This document shows positions 23,588 to 36,783 of a stretch of 64,000 nt of DNA, piece after piece (positions within the stretch are counted from its first letter, which is position 1; each line of letters opens with the position of its first letter). This DNA comes from Panorpa germanica (taxonomy: Eukaryota > Arthropoda > Insecta > Mecoptera > Panorpidae), in the NCBI GenBank assembly GCA_963678705.1, contig OY783215.1, forward strand, positions 14,055,740 through 14,119,739. The letters run 5' to 3'. The position numbers and the translations under genes are program-made. The notes under the pieces were generated by a model that saw only the letters and a program-made list of their open reading frames with translations, did no database searches and was not told where the DNA came from.

Positions 23588-26378
23588 TATAACTATAGTA
23601 ATATTTGAAATATTACCATGGTTAAATTTTTAAAATATTATAAATAAATTTAGGCAAAAGAAAGTTCTATATTTTGAAAATCCTTTGTTCATGCAACCCA
23701 TTAATTAATGTTGCATGTATTTAGTACAATATTCATGTCTCATGTTCAGATATGATCAAAAAATGTCATAAACAAACGTGTGAATAATTTTGGTATTACA
23801 CTTTTAACTTACATAGTTTATATTTGAAATTATTTCTTTTAATATTGTCATTAACGGTTTCTATATTTGTCATTAACAACACTAGGTGGCCATCAGGTCT
23901 AGAACTCGATTCTTTTGACATGTTTCCCTTCGTTTAGAACACAATCTAATTAGTATGTCAGTAGTAGTACATAATTAGAAATCTCGTAGTTTAATTTTTT
24001 TAAACAGTTCCTCCTATTTTAAATGCGCTTAATGTGCTACAGCTGTTCTAGACTTAAGTCAGCTTAACTTGTTGCCTGCGCGGTAATTAATTCTTGTCTA
24101 ACGCTTCTTTTAACACGATTAAGTTTCATCTTAGTTTGTTTTGAGTGAAATGACTTTTGTAGTTTTTGTAATGTGTCTTCTTTTGACAGTGGAGCCGCCT
24201 ACCGGTACAAACTTACGGTATTTAAGTATACCTTAGATCTATTAATTAGAATTGTTTTTTTTTTTTTTTTTTGAAGAATTAAGATTTCTCATAAGTAAGA
24301 ACAAAAAGTTACTCGATAATAAAAAATCTGTGTTTCACATCGTATAAGATGGATTGCTTATTAGCACAGGCTTATATGCTATAATAGTTAATTTTCTACA
24401 AACAGTTGTGAAATAGGACTCTGGTTAAGTTAATAAGGATTCCAATCAATTACCCACAAGATTCTAATAAACCAAGGTAGTAGTGTTTGGAATGTAAAAA
24501 AATAATGTTCAACTTATCAGCTGCGTTGTTTGGAATAGATTTCATTCACTCAAACTCACCTCAAACTCAAAACACAAGAAATTTCAATCAATGATAACTA
24601 GTAATTCTCTACAAAACTGAACCTATTATTATTCATTTATTTCTTAAAAAATATTCAATGTATACAAAGTTCTTCGCCCCCGCGTCTCATAGTAGCCCTT
24701 CCTTTACTATCATCCCCACACTGGTAGTTCTCACTACTGGATTAAAACATTAATTATTCACAACTCCTAATTAACAAACTTTTGTGTAAAATTCTTCTAA
24801 AAATTGCTTACAATATAATTTTGTATTACTTAAGAAATTCATAAGTTTTATCATTTTTTTATTAATAGCTACCCTCTTATAAGGGTACTGTATTCATCAT
24901 TATTTTCATCCCCCGAATAAAATAAGAGCTTCAATTTGAAGTATAGCCCCAGCACTTTCACCTACACCTACTCATCAACATCACCCTTCTCCCCCTCTAT
25001 ACATGTTGACGATGCGGCGCTCGCATTAATCTGCTGTCATTAATTAAGACGTGAATGGGCTCGTGTAATAGACTGGGCGAGGACGACCTCCTACACATAC
25101 CCTTCATCCCCCCTCCGTGGATACATGCCGCATGGTTTGACGAAAGCTCAGACGTTTTCGCTCAGTTTTTGAGTCTGCTTTTTTAATGAATATGTTAACT
25201 GTATAATGAACAAAAGAGCTAAATTAATGAGTTTCTTTTACGTTTTTTATTTTATGATTTTGGTTTTTCGTTTTCAATTTAGATTGTTATAAATGATCTC
25301 TGGTTAACAACTTTGATGTGAATTATTTTCCTTTTATACGGGTAAGCACTTAAAAATCAAATCAATTGAATCTTCACATTTTTTTATGAAAAGAAAAAAA
25401 GTATTAAAAAAGTATTTTTAAAATATTTAGAAAATATTTACTTTTCAGTCTGTGTTGTACGAAGTACTTTATGTAATGGTAACCTTACGCAACATATGTT
25501 AATAAAGTAACATATCATTTAAAATATCTCTTAATATATCGATACAGTTTACTATCACGTTGTAAGAAAAAGATAAGATTTTATTTGTCGGTATGTACCA
25601 TATTTTCTTAATCAATTTGTTGCTACTTATTTCTGTCCAGCACTGGTTTTGAATTTGCCTCACACCCAAAAACTTTTTTTATAATCTCGTTCAAAGAATT
25701 TTTATGTATAATATAAAATATCTTCATTTTTGCAGAGCATGGAAAGTTTTTAAAATATGATGAATGATAACAGTTTTCCATACTCGTACTTCAGTTGATA
25801 ACCCAATATTAGGAAATGATTAACTGGTTTAAAGATATGTATTCCCCACATAGAGAGATTAGGGAATTGAAAAATTAATTTAACTTTATAAACCATTGTA
25901 ATATTGTAATGAGATTAAGCATGGATTTAACACAGGCGCATTGTTGTATCACAAAGATCTCAGATCTTACGGGATCTTCATTTTTCACTGTGAGGAGTGT
26001 AAGAGTCTGAGTGTAATATCACGTCGAGTGAAGAAAATATATTTTCACTTTTCCAACGTAGTAAAAATCAATATGTAAATTGAAACTTTATTAACTCATA
26101 AGACCAACGTTATTCACTCTCTCCCCTCTCTCCCCTTCCTCCCTTGTCGTCCACATCCCTCGCGGTTTGACATGAATAATGCAAATGAGTAATTGATAGG
26201 CCCAGAAGGTTAATTTTAAATTGAGATTTGTGTTATTAGAGGTAATGCAACTTAAATACTCGTAACAATGGAAATTTATGTAAAAACTTTGTTTATAGAT
26301 GTGTAAAACAAAATGGATTCCTTAATTAGAAATTGTACACAAAATCGGGAATATTGGCCCAAAAAGATAATAATAGCA
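23588..26378. other. No gene seen
   Basis: AT-rich DNA with a poly(T) run near 24255-24272. No supported coding, RNA or element boundary. Confidence 0.5.
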
Positions 26379-26445
26379 TTGTTAAAAATGTTCCTAATTT
26401 TAATATAAATTTAATAGACAAATGCGTATTAAAATTAAGAACCGG
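26379..26445 (-). repeat. Short dispersed repeat, copy 1
   Basis: The reverse complement matches 58899-58991 and 62272-62345. Shared blocks are ATTTGTCTATTRAATTTGTA and CATTTTTAACA. Family unknown. Confidence 0.6.
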
Positions 26446-26956
26446 CTCTTAATTTTTTTGAGATAAATTGTAGTTTGAACTTGTAAAATAATTATATTAA
26501 AATACACTGTACAAAAAAATTGTAAAAATTGCTGTTATATTTTATCATAATTTTTTAACCGATCTACTTCTAACTTTTGACAATGAGTTGACACAAAATA
26601 TCAATATGCTAATATTTAATCCGTGAAATTGTTTTGGTGTTTCTAGATATTTCTATTAGGTTATTCGATATATCTAGCCTTAGGTTATTACGCACGATCG
26701 TTATTTCACGCGGTTCTGGAACGTTGAAAATCAATTTCAAGGTGAAGTTTATTTTTGCCTTAAATAGTACGATGTATCGATTTCAATTCAATACGCATGT
26801 TAAAAAGACAATGTTTTTAACCAGGTTTAAGAATCGGCTTTGAGTTCAGTTGTTGAACTCTGTGTATTCATAACAAAAAATTGTAATGTTGAATAAGCTC
26901 GATTTGTCATGTATATTGGCGCCCGGTTCGTATTGTCAGTAATCGTAAAGCCGAAC

Positions 26957-27662
26957 TTAACGGAGGGATAAGGTCAAAACGATAAAAAAGAAGCATATTT
27001 TCTGTAATGTTTTTTGACGACACAGTTAATATATAATTATTTGTATAATTACTACATGATAAAATGACATTTGAAGAATATTTTGTGAAATTTTCATAAA
27101 TAAATATCAAGAAATGAGGCATTGACAGCATTAATCTCCGCAGACGTCACAATAAAAAAAGTAACATTGCGGTGCCACTCATAACTCATCGCTGGATTTT
27201 TTGAAACCAAAAAAACCAAAATGATTTCATTAGTTGATAAGTTTTCGAGTTTTTCTTTTTTTTATCGAGTTTTCAATTTTTTACAGCACTTAAAAGTCAA
27301 AATACCGATTTTTCATGAAAAAAATCTGAAACTTCGTTATTTTAAAATACGTTAATATTTAAAAATTAAAAAAACTCGGCAGCGTTACCTCGGGATTTAT
27401 GTAAAGAAACTGTGCAAAATTTCAAAACAATCGGTCCAGTAGATTTTGAGCTAGAGAAAGCACCGACTCTGAAAAAGCTATATGTGAGAAACCGCATTTA
27501 AAAGTTTCAAAGTAACACGAAACCAGACCAGAGTGGTGAAGACTTAAAACTCTATATCTCCGATAGTTTTACTCCAATCGACTTCAAATTTTTACACAAT
27601 AAACTTAATATGTTGTACAATAATATAAAAGAGTTGAAACCTACCCTCCCCCCCCCTCTTAA
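26957..27662 (+). mobile_element. TTAA-flanked MITE, copy B
   Basis: 706 bp between TTAA at 26957-26960 and 27659-27662. Ends are CGGAGGGATAAGGTCAAAAC (left) and, inverted, the GAGGGTAGGTTTCAAC type (right). Homologous to copy A (inverted) and copy C (same orientation). It includes a segment (about 27390-27545) that copy A lacks, so copy A is an internal-deletion form. Non-coding. Confidence 0.8.
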
Positions 27663-29931
27663 GGCCTGTAGAACGCGTATTCGAGTCGGCGCTTAATATA
27701 CAAATTTAATGAATTCCCCGAATTTATTTATTTTTGTCCTTTTTGGTCATAATTAAAAAATACCGTCATTGGAAAAGCTGTGTTACTAATTGTTCTTATA
27801 TCAAAATGAATTGCATAATTTAAATATTCATTACAATTACTCTTTTGAAAAATCAAACGTTTAAACTAGGGTATCGTTTCATGTACAATATGTTCTATAA
27901 AAGCTTTTTAGACTTTTAAGTTGCTGACGTCATCACTGCCTGCCATACAACGTTCCACACCCGCTGTTGCAGCCGCTGTGCGAGTATTTATTTAACACTT
28001 TGAATAATACCTAGTGACACGTATTCTGCATTCCATTTTATGCATTTAAATAGTTTTGTATTTTGTTTGTTTTTATTTTAAAACTGAAAAGCTACAGGTT
28101 ACTGTGGCAACGGCAAAGAGTGGGGCAAGGAAATGGTAACGGTAACGGTAACGGGAATAAGTCATTTGTTTGTGAGCCTGATTTATATTGATCATGTCAG
28201 TGGATGGGATGCATGATAATCTGTGTTTATTAAAAGGAGTTTCAAAAAGAGGTACTTATTTTGTAGTGAAATGTTACTACAGAGAATAATATGCTTTACC
28301 GTTAGTGGGCTGTTCTTTTGAATGAATAGGTACGAGTAAAATTTGTATGACCTATCATGAGTCTACGTATGACTACTTTTTGACATTTCTTAAATAAAAA
28401 TGAATAAATTGGTTTTTCTTAAATAACAATATTTACTTTAATTTCAACCTTTGGTGATGATGCAAATTTAAATATAATCTCATTCTTCTATTTTTCTAAC
28501 AATAAATTTTTGATCACCCTATAATAAAGTTATTTCGTTTCGATGCACCCTATTAAATCACTTGCTCTAACGTTGTCCCAACAGAAAGAGACGTGTTTGT
28601 TGATTTAGGAATAAAAATAAATTCAGTTGTCGGCCATATATCATTTCTATGGTTTATAACTGTTGAATAATTTGTAGAAATTTGTCATCAACAAAACATT
28701 TGAACTAACAAATTAAAAATAACAATTAAAATTAAACTGACTGTCTTAATAGAGTAACAGTTAGTCAGTGAATGTCAGTTGTCTAACTTTATATGTTTTA
28801 TATTTACGGCGGCCTTTTTCAACTTGTAACGAAAATACTTTATTTATTGTCGGCTCTTTTTAAGTTTCATTGCTTTAATGTAATCTTTTATAATCATAAT
28901 TATTTTTTGTTATGCGTCGTCTACATTAGTGCGACAACACGTCCAAACCGAAGTAATACGAAGTACTACGTATTCAGCTAACGTAATATTTCTTTGATAT
29001 TTGGCAGGTATTGTGATTCATTACTATCCTCAGAGTTTGTATTTTATGTATTATAAATATCACCACTTTTCAGGAAAATTTGCGTCTACTATTGATTTCA
29101 ATTTAACATGTACCGACAGCTAGTGGAATTTTTTTTAAATGTAATAAAAATACCGTAATCTTTAAAGTTCAATGAATGTAGCAAACTTGCATGGTTACAT
29201 TCTAGAAGAGGGTCTGAGGATGAATGTTAATGGTATATTGTCATATACGGTCACTAGATTAATAATGATGTACATTTTTCTAAATAAATGAACTAAAGTT
29301 CGTAATTACTTCCTCGTCTACTTTACTTGATTAGTTTTAACATTTTAATTAAAATTCTGCATTTGTAAGAGTAATCTCATTCAGAAATCTTTTTGCTTTT
29401 TTTAATTTTGTCAGAGAAAATAAAAGAACCTCTCTAATTCTCATATAATGGCTCGCTGCACTTTATCGTCCACATGATACTTCTCAAAAGTGACATCTCT
29501 AACCCAGTTCTATTTTTAGCTCGCATTTTACAACCTTGTCTGCTTCCTTTATCACTTCTAATCCTCAGTATAATTTCTTCATTATCTTTTCTTCTGAATA
29601 CTTTCTTCTCTCCATTATAATCTGGCATATTCTTCATGTCTGTCCTCCAGTAATTAAACATATTTCTAAATCACACTTTCCTATGATCAGTTATATGTTT
29701 CGTAACACCTCTATCCCATTGTTGAGCAACACATATTATTTTTCCAGTCTGCGCAATCTTTATTATTGTAGTTGTTGTATATTTTAAATTCCTGTAAATG
29801 GGTCCACATAAAATATCATTTAGTTAGTCATTAACGTCGACGTTTACTAAACCTAGACGTTGTATTTAATGACGGGGATTTTAAATCTGTTCTCGCCAGC
29901 AATTATTTTAACCCGCGAGAGTAATAAGGTC
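27663..29931. other. No confident gene; (GGTAAC)n tract and one unassigned frame
   Basis: A short hexamer repeat GGTAACGGTAACGG lies at about 28134-28157. A minus-strand frame at 29661-29434 (75 aa, charged, with GSRQGCKMR) vaguely recalls a reverse-transcriptase motif, but no second motif supports it. Confidence 0.4.
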
Positions 29932-29988
29932 ACCAACGACGAACGCCTGACGACCGACGCCCGACACCCGACGCCTGACGACCACAGG
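29932..29988. repeat. GC-rich minisatellite-like tract
   Basis: A degenerate tandem array of about 8-bp units resembling CGACGCCN in otherwise AT-rich DNA. Confidence 0.6.
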
Positions 29989-30404
29989 CTAAAACAACCA
30001 CCGTGAATTATGTTCGGATTTTAATTATGTTATATTAACAATGGTTTATTTAAAGACAATTTTATATTCGTGTAAATTTGTTTTAATAAAACTTAATTAA
30101 CCGTATTTATAATAATTTTCGTTATTTCGTTTACAGAGGATTTTATTCTTTTAATTTCTGCTGCGAAATATATTTATAACAGAGAATTACGATAAATTGA
30201 CACTTTGAAATTCTGTAATTTTTATTTTGTGTGCTATAATACGAAGAATACAAAGAAACGCATCTTAAAACTACTGCTTTCCATTATTTTTCAACACCAC
30301 AGGTAAAAATTGCATTGCAGACAATTTGTAAAGTAAAATAGCTAGCAAATGTGAAACTAATAAGCAATAATTGCCATTTAAGGACTCTGCATCGATATCA
30401 TCAA

Positions 30405-30609
30405 TCAAAAATTCGCTTGAACTTTTTCGTCAATTTTCTTGGTGCGTTCATCATTGACTCCAGAAGGCCTACCACTCCTCTGTTCATCGTGAATGTATTT
30501 GCCGTAAACAACACATAATTTACGACGATCGTTTGCTGCTGAGAGATTTCTTGCACAAACAAATTTCACGCACCTCACATTTGCCAGAATTTTCTATTGG
30601 AGCATTCGT
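30405..30609 (-). mobile_element. Mariner transposase relic, N-terminal part
   Basis: The minus strand encodes recognisable pieces of a mariner transposase: APIENSGKCEVR, then (after a frame change) NLSAANDRRKLCVVYGKY, followed by HDEQRSGRPSGVNDE and KIDEKVQANF. In intact relatives a segment of about 20 residues normally separates the VYG and HDEQRSGRP motifs, so there is an internal deletion. A stop follows at 30407-30405. No terminal repeats were found and the catalytic domain is missing. Confidence 0.7.
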
Positions 30610-32833
30610 TTCGTCAGCTTATTATAACACAATGGCGGCCCACTGACTAGCTCACGTAATATTACCTTTTCAACATAATTAATATTGTCAATTACAATAA
30701 TCAAATCTCCAAAAATAAACTAAATAAATTACGCCCCTAAAATAGCCCGCGATGTGTTTTAAATATGAATTAAAAAACAAATCATTTGCATCTCAGCCGA
30801 GCATGTCACTAGTAAAAACCAATAATCAAATGCCAAGCCGAGCCGAGAACACATTTGCATTTGCATTTCAGTTCCAGTGTAATTGTGACGTCACTAATTT
30901 GACTGATTGATATTTTTGTGCTGTAAATGACATAATAATATTATGACTCATCGGTGATATTAAAAGCCGGGTTTGTTAACATCACTGCTTTTACAATCAA
31001 AATCAAATTAATTTCCTGAACTCCAAAAATGTCAGTGAGGAGAGAGGAAGGGAATGGGGGAGTTGGAGAGTGCAAACCATTAGAGACAGAGTTCATTAGG
31101 TTGACAGCGGGACATTTGCAATATGTTTTTTTTTGGAAATTTCATTTTAAAATTTATTTATGTAAATATTCACACACACACATGCAATCACTCATATAGA
31201 TACCCACAACGCAGTTATGTTTTGCTATGATACTATGTTAGTGTAATGCCACTGCTAGCATGCTATTGGACCAATGCAAGATAGTTATAAGCTTGTCTAT
31301 TTTACATTCAGCCTGCATTTGAGAAATAATTTCCCGTTTAATTCTACCTAATTCCCTAACAAAGATATCAATGCTGCATCTGACGTCACCCCACTTTAAA
31401 TCAGTGCACCAGTATATAAGTGTTTCCTAAAATTGCATTATATGTTATTAAATCGTTTTTACAAACTAATCGAAAACAGTCACAACAATTTAATTTCGGG
31501 TTAATTAATTGTATGCGATTGACAGTAATTCATCAATTAACTTGTTCATTGACTGTGCGACGGAGCTGATAGAGCCGGAGAGCGGTGGGGTGGGAAGTGG
31601 TAGGGGTAACATGGAATCCCACCCAGTGTTAAATAATCAATTTATGGTTAATTTATTATTCATTTATTTTATGTTTTATTATTTATTAAATAGAACGTAT
31701 GTTATTTATTTGACACAAATGAATTAGTATAACAAGGACCATCAGTTTTGAATGTGTTCCGTTCGGTATGTCTTTCTTCCAAATCCTTTCCAACAACAAA
31801 CAAGTAACAAATCCAAATATTTGCTATTATGAATTTTTTTCATTCTTTCCTGCTGCGGTATCTCTCTGACTCGGTTCCTTAACTCTTCTTCCACACTTGT
31901 GTTTTCTTCTCTCTGCATCTTCTGTAGTCATTCCGTTCCTTTCAAAGCACTTCTTTCTCCTTTTCGTTCTTCCTCTTCCACCCTCACACTCATAGGTAAT
32001 AAACCTTATTTCCGGATTATTAAATATAAACCTCTTACCTTATATTTGTAAATTTTTATTACCAAATGCCATAAATTTTATGCCAAATGATCGCCCTACA
32101 GGATGTAGTTTAGTACCCCACAAATTAGTGGCCCGTCGTGCCTAATGAAAATAATATCCAATTTAATTATATCAAGAATAAATTTGTCGCAGATTCTTTT
32201 CTATCCAACATAAATTAGTTAATTTTCGTTGTCCATTTCCACATTTGGGCAATCATGCTCATTGTTCCTCATTAGCTACTTGCTGCCGATTTATAAATAT
32301 TTTCACACAAGTAATGCATTTCTGTAGCTTCACCACCATTCATTATTTCAGTTCGTTATTTTCCCTTAACACCAACAAAGCTACTGTTATTTTTATGGTC
32401 TATTACCGTATATACTAACATTTATTGCTGCAATAGGACTAGAAATCTACCCCTAACTATGCCAGCAGGTTAGAGACTTAAAGTTAATTGTCCTATATAT
32501 CGTTATTTGCGTTGTTTCCTTAACCACTGCATTAATGAGATAGTTTATAGTTTTCTCTGACATTTAGTGCTTTATATTTCGTATCCTATTGTTTTAAGAA
32601 TGCTAATAAATGTTCCAGGTTATTTAAGATATACTAACCCGTATACGAAGGAAACTTTTGTACAGGAATTCTAAGATATATGGATGGAAAGAAATTCTTA
32701 AACCATATAATTAATTATGTTAAGTTTAAAAACTTTATCTTCTTTAGGATTGGAATCTTTTTCTTTTTCTTAATTGCATAGTTTTCCATCTAGAAAATAA
32801 ATCCAGCTGTAGTAGTAATGTTTGTAACCATCT
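30610..32833. other. No gene seen
   Basis: AT-rich DNA with a CA repeat near 31171-31181 and pyrimidine-rich DNA at about 31900-31990. No supported gene. Confidence 0.5.
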
Positions 32834-33081
32834 GAGGAAAAACACATGACTCTTAGCACTCATCTCGTAAATGATACTGGGGCACTTGCGCACTTGAGGA
32901 GAAATAATATTGTGCGGGAGGATATCTGCAGGTGTGGACAGGAAATAGCCACAATCTGGACCACATCATTTTAGGAAGCAGTAGTACGGAAAGCTGCAGA
33001 AAAAACCTATATAGAGCTATGATTGAAAGTGGTTTGGATATGCCAACAAATTCACAGGCGCTAAAGATAAATCCGATTTGA
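32834..33081 (+). mobile_element. LINE C-terminal relic
   Basis: The frame from 32834 reads MTLSTHLVNDTGALAHLRRN then ICRCGQE. After one frameshift near 32944 it continues NSHNLDHIILGSSSTES and ends LKINPI at a stop at 33079-33081. The CRCG...LDHII pattern is the C-terminal zinc-knuckle of LINE polyproteins, comparable with 4513-4554. It is a 5'-truncated, broken copy. Confidence 0.72.
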
Positions 33082-33894
33082 TCAGTATGACTTGCCATCG
33101 ATAAAATCTGGCACGTGGCACGCTACAAGATCTAAAGGTTTTTGTTGGATCAAAATGAATTGATTATGTCTGGTTCAATTCTCGGGTAAATATTAATGAA
33201 AAGTTGTATAATTAATTCATGAGTTGAATCAGCGTCACTTTTAGGTGGGACATCATTCACAGACATTTAAAAATATCATTAAAAAGAAAAACACTTAACA
33301 AATGAGAAACATTTAGGCATGGCTGCGTACAAGTTGACTTGCTAAGCTTAATTATGACATCAAATTTATACAAACACTTAAAATATGTTATCAAAGACAA
33401 AATAAACATAAACCCAAAGTAGTGGGTATAATGTGACACTGTGACAGTCATCATCGTCACGGATTTGTGACTCCTAGTGACTTGTATGTAAGGCTTTCAA
33501 AAGTCAACAGCTTCGTCTGAAGGAGTCAGAGCTTGGTTGTTGTAACCGACTCGTTTCGTGATGTCGTGCCGTTGCCACACGGTGGATCGCAGTCTAGTAC
33601 CTTATTTTAATTGTCTAAGTGGGTGCATTTCTTTGTCAATGGGTTTAGAGCTCAGTTGTCTGACGAGAGGAGTTGATTGTAACTCAACTGACTACTCACT
33701 CACTATACTATAGATAGTCAATTCGAGCTATGGAAATAGTTAAAAGAAAAAATATTATTTTTTTTAAATTTAATATAATTTAACATCGACTTATTTCTGA
33801 TGCTAAAATTTTACTACCACATACAATGCTAACAGTATTTAATCTGTCGTTGCTTGTATATGTATTATAAATGTTACGACTTTGAGCACATAAT
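33082..33894. other. No gene seen
   Basis: No coding or RNA signal that I can support. Confidence 0.5.
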
Positions 33895-33985
33895 CTATTA
33901 TAAAATAAACCACTGGTCTTGGAGTTGAACCCGAAGACACTCTCGTTGACTCTCCATAGTTCGACTTGACTACATTCAGAGCACA
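33895..33985 (-). repeat. Possible tRNA-derived SINE fragment
   Basis: The minus strand reads GTGTCTTCGGGTTCAACTCC, sharing the B-box neighbourhood with the fragment at 2995-3110. The A-box is not evident. Confidence 0.35.
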
Positions 33986-34602
33986 TGTTTTTGTCTTCAC
34001 TCTACAGTGGGAAGATCCCTATCCCGGTCCCGGTGTCTATTCCGATTCCCGACGCGTGTCAGTGCATTTATTTATTATATAGATAAAAATAAAATATTTC
34101 TAAGTTGTAAAGTATTTCTGTTTTATAACAAAACAAAACCGAATAGAAATAAAACATTTCTACGATGCGCTCTCGGTTCTATGATCGTAGGCACAATACT
34201 AGATACTACACTTTAAGTAGAACAAATCGAGTACAAATTACTTTGTGTTGATTAAATGTAAATCAAAACGGTTTATTTATGTTTTAATGATTTCTGATAT
34301 CCGTGTATCTTTATTGATGTAATAAAAACAAAGTGTTTAAAACCGTGACGAACAGAACCGAAAAGAACAGGATTGACGCCTGCGTCATGCCGCGGCGGTG
34401 AAGATAATCAGCGGTTTTTTTTTTGTTACTTCAAATAAAATTAATTCTCTTCGGAAGTGCTTGAGATAACATTTCGAAATATAAATTTTAAGAGAAAATT
34501 CAGTAGGTGTAGATGAAGCATTCTAAATGGGTTTAGTAAATTATATTTGTATTTAAAATTAGGTAAAAGTTGTAACAAAAATCGTAAATATTACATAACT
34601 TT

Positions 34603-34779
34603 AAACAATGTAACAGCCCAGTAACGGTAAAGCGTATTATTCTTCAATGCTCAAGGTACTCGTCACGCTGACAAAGCTGTAATGTACCTGAGGAATACAG
34701 GCAGATATTTGAAAGCAAGGAAAGTCTGAAAAACCTTATTCACTTTATCAATAAAACTAATTTAATCGCTTTATTTTAA
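34603..34779 (+). mobile_element. LINE C-terminal relic, family related to 38810-38944
   Basis: One frame reads QCNSPVTVKRIILQCSRYSS and, past a single TGA (34663-34665), continues SCNVPEEYRQIFESKE and ESLKNLIHFINKTNLIALF to a stop at 34777-34779. The pattern C-x5-V-K-x-I-I-L-x-C-x2-Y is the C-terminal Cys/His region of RNase H-bearing LINEs. The true C-terminus appears retained. The upstream part is absent. Confidence 0.7.
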
Positions 34780-36005
34780 GTACCCATACTCGTGTCTATA
34801 AGTTGTAAATTATATTCTAAATAAATATTTAAAACAAAGCTGGTGTGAAACTGTAAAATGTGGTGTAACACTGTACAGTGTAAAAAAGGACTGTGTGGAA
34901 ATAAATTATGAAAAGAAAATGTCATTAATGTAAGAATATTATGACCGCAACACCCTCAAAATCCTTTCACAATATCCAGTTGCTTTTTACATACTTGTAC
35001 CAGCACATTCATGCTGTTTCACATATTCATGCCAGCAATCTCTGCTGCCATCTTCCATCCAGTGCAACTCTCTTGTCATGCAAATCTTGTTTACACAAAG
35101 TGAAATATTTTTATCTCTTTTTGTGTCCAACTTTACCCCTATTTCCACATTTATTTTAAAACTTATATTTTAATTAAAATAAATATAAAAACTCCTGCAA
35201 AGTACGCTTTTTAACTCACATACTCATACGATCAGTATACGAACCTCCTCATTATTCACTGGAAACCTCGACGTACTCTTCTATCTACTACTTACCCAAC
35301 CCCTTTCTCGTTTGTAAGAACTTTGCACATTAGATCCACTTTACATTTACGTTGGTCAAGTAATAAAGGTTTCAAAAATATTTGGTTGAATGTTTAAATA
35401 TTAAATTAATGTGTAAGAATATCTGCCTGCCTTTATTTAGTAAGGCGTTTATTATATAAAATCTGAAATTTTAAGTTTGGTCAAAAAAACTCAATTAAAG
35501 AAACGTAATTGAGCTAAAACTCTCTTCGTAACACTACTTTTATGTTTACTGGATATATATATGTAGATGTAGATGGACACATATTTAATCATAACATATA
35601 AAACACGTTTAAACGTAAATTCCAATACGGTAATGATACAATTTATCAAATAAATGAGACAAATAACGGTTTGTTATGACCAATAAATCAATTTACATGA
35701 TTCCAAGTTCGACATTGATTCCCTACATAACACATTTAATATTCAAATAAAGCAATATTTAACCCGCCCACCCACCGATGCGCGGCGTCGCCCACCGCTG
35801 TACATATCTCCATTCCCTCCTCTTGCGTTCCATTTTGTCCATATGGAACTCGGTGAAATAATTCAACCAAGTCAAACGCCCATTATAACTACTCTCTCTC
35901 TCTTTCTCTCTCCTTTTGCTAGCACCTCCAGGCGAAATCTAATTTCAGATTTTTGGAGTAAAAACAAAACATGTAGGCTGGATACTGGGTGATTTACATC
36001 CCGTA
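34780..36005. other. No gene seen; CT-rich microsatellite
   Basis: A CTCTCTCTCTTTCTCTCTC tract lies at about 35891-35913. The remainder is AT-rich without recognised features. Confidence 0.5.
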
Positions 36006-36158
36006 TTATAGACCAGTGGCTCTTAACCTTTTTGAACACACTGACATATTTTGACTCTAGTAAAATTCAATAACATATTTTAACACTTTTTTAAAAATAT
36101 ATTAATCAACATATCGCATAACAGTAGAAAAGAATATTTAGTTTAAAAAATATATTAT

Positions 36159-36262
36159 GGGGTCATCCATAAATTACGTCACACGCAAAGGGGGAGGGGA
36201 TCTAGAAATTATGAGAATATGTGATAAGGATGGAGGCAGGGATCTTATGCGTTATGACCTAT
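36159..36262. mobile_element. Small MITE fragment with CATCCATAAATTACGTCAC end
   Basis: GGGGTCATCCATAAATTACG at the left end matches the terminal repeat of the element at 42876-43017, and both have a G-rich subterminal tract. The right end is eroded (boundary approximate). Confidence 0.55.
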
Positions 36263-36369
36263 AATATATATATAGTTAAGAAAAGGTAATATAAATAGAG
36301 ACAATTATTCTAAATCTTACTCATACTCTCCTAGCTAATACGCTTACATTTTGCAACCAGTTCTCATAA

Positions 36370-36741
36370 GGCCGTCCGCACATGGGTTGACTGATTGCAA
36401 ACGCAACTGTACTGTTAGTGACAGCACGCACGTGTATACGAGTGAGAGAACACACACGACACGAACGAAACTAAACTGATTTGAAATTGGTTTGGAGCGA
36501 CTGTGTTCCTTGGTCGCAGGGCATTTACGTTGCATGGTGACATCATGAGCAGAGATGTGCACAAATACATAACATACATACAAATACTACACAATAAAAT
36601 CCCCTATTATGCTATTGTTAAAAATTCTATCACGAAAGTGTCAGAATCACGAAACACGGCTCGACTGGCTCGTTTTTCGTTTTCGTTGGAAACTTCGTTG
36701 CTCTGCTACTTTGCAATCAGTCGAGCCGTGTGTAACGCGAC
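36370..36741 (-). mobile_element. MITE with GACTGATTGCAAA terminal repeat
   Basis: The left end GGCCGTCCGCACATGGG leads into GACTGATTGCAAA; the right end carries the inverted core TTTGCAATCAGTC then GAGCCGTGTG. It shares its interior (CTCGTTTTTCGTTTTCGTTG and the block near 36600) with the element at 50876-51390 in opposite orientation. Non-coding. Confidence 0.65.
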
Positions 36742-36783
36742 AAATCATTCGCGATCCTTCGGTTAAGAACCACTGTTTTAGAC

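Larger units (their letters stand above)
36006..36783. mobile_element. Composite hAT-like MITE with near-perfect 8-bp duplication
   Basis: The element at 36014-36775 starts CAGTGGCTCTTAACC and ends GGTTAAGAACCACTG, a near-perfect inverted pair. Flanks TTATAGAC (36006-36013) and TTTTAGAC (36776-36783) match at 7 of 8 positions. At least two other elements lie inside it (36159-36262 and 36370-36741), so it grew by nesting. No transposase frame. Confidence 0.8.

Noticed and set aside
28134-28157. GGTAAC repeats as telomere-like sequence
   Set aside because: Only about four units and not the insect TTAGG motif; a simple microsatellite.
29434-29661. Minus-strand frame with GSRQGCKMR as a reverse-transcriptase fragment
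   Set aside because: One weak motif only, without the neighbouring YxDD or LSP segments.
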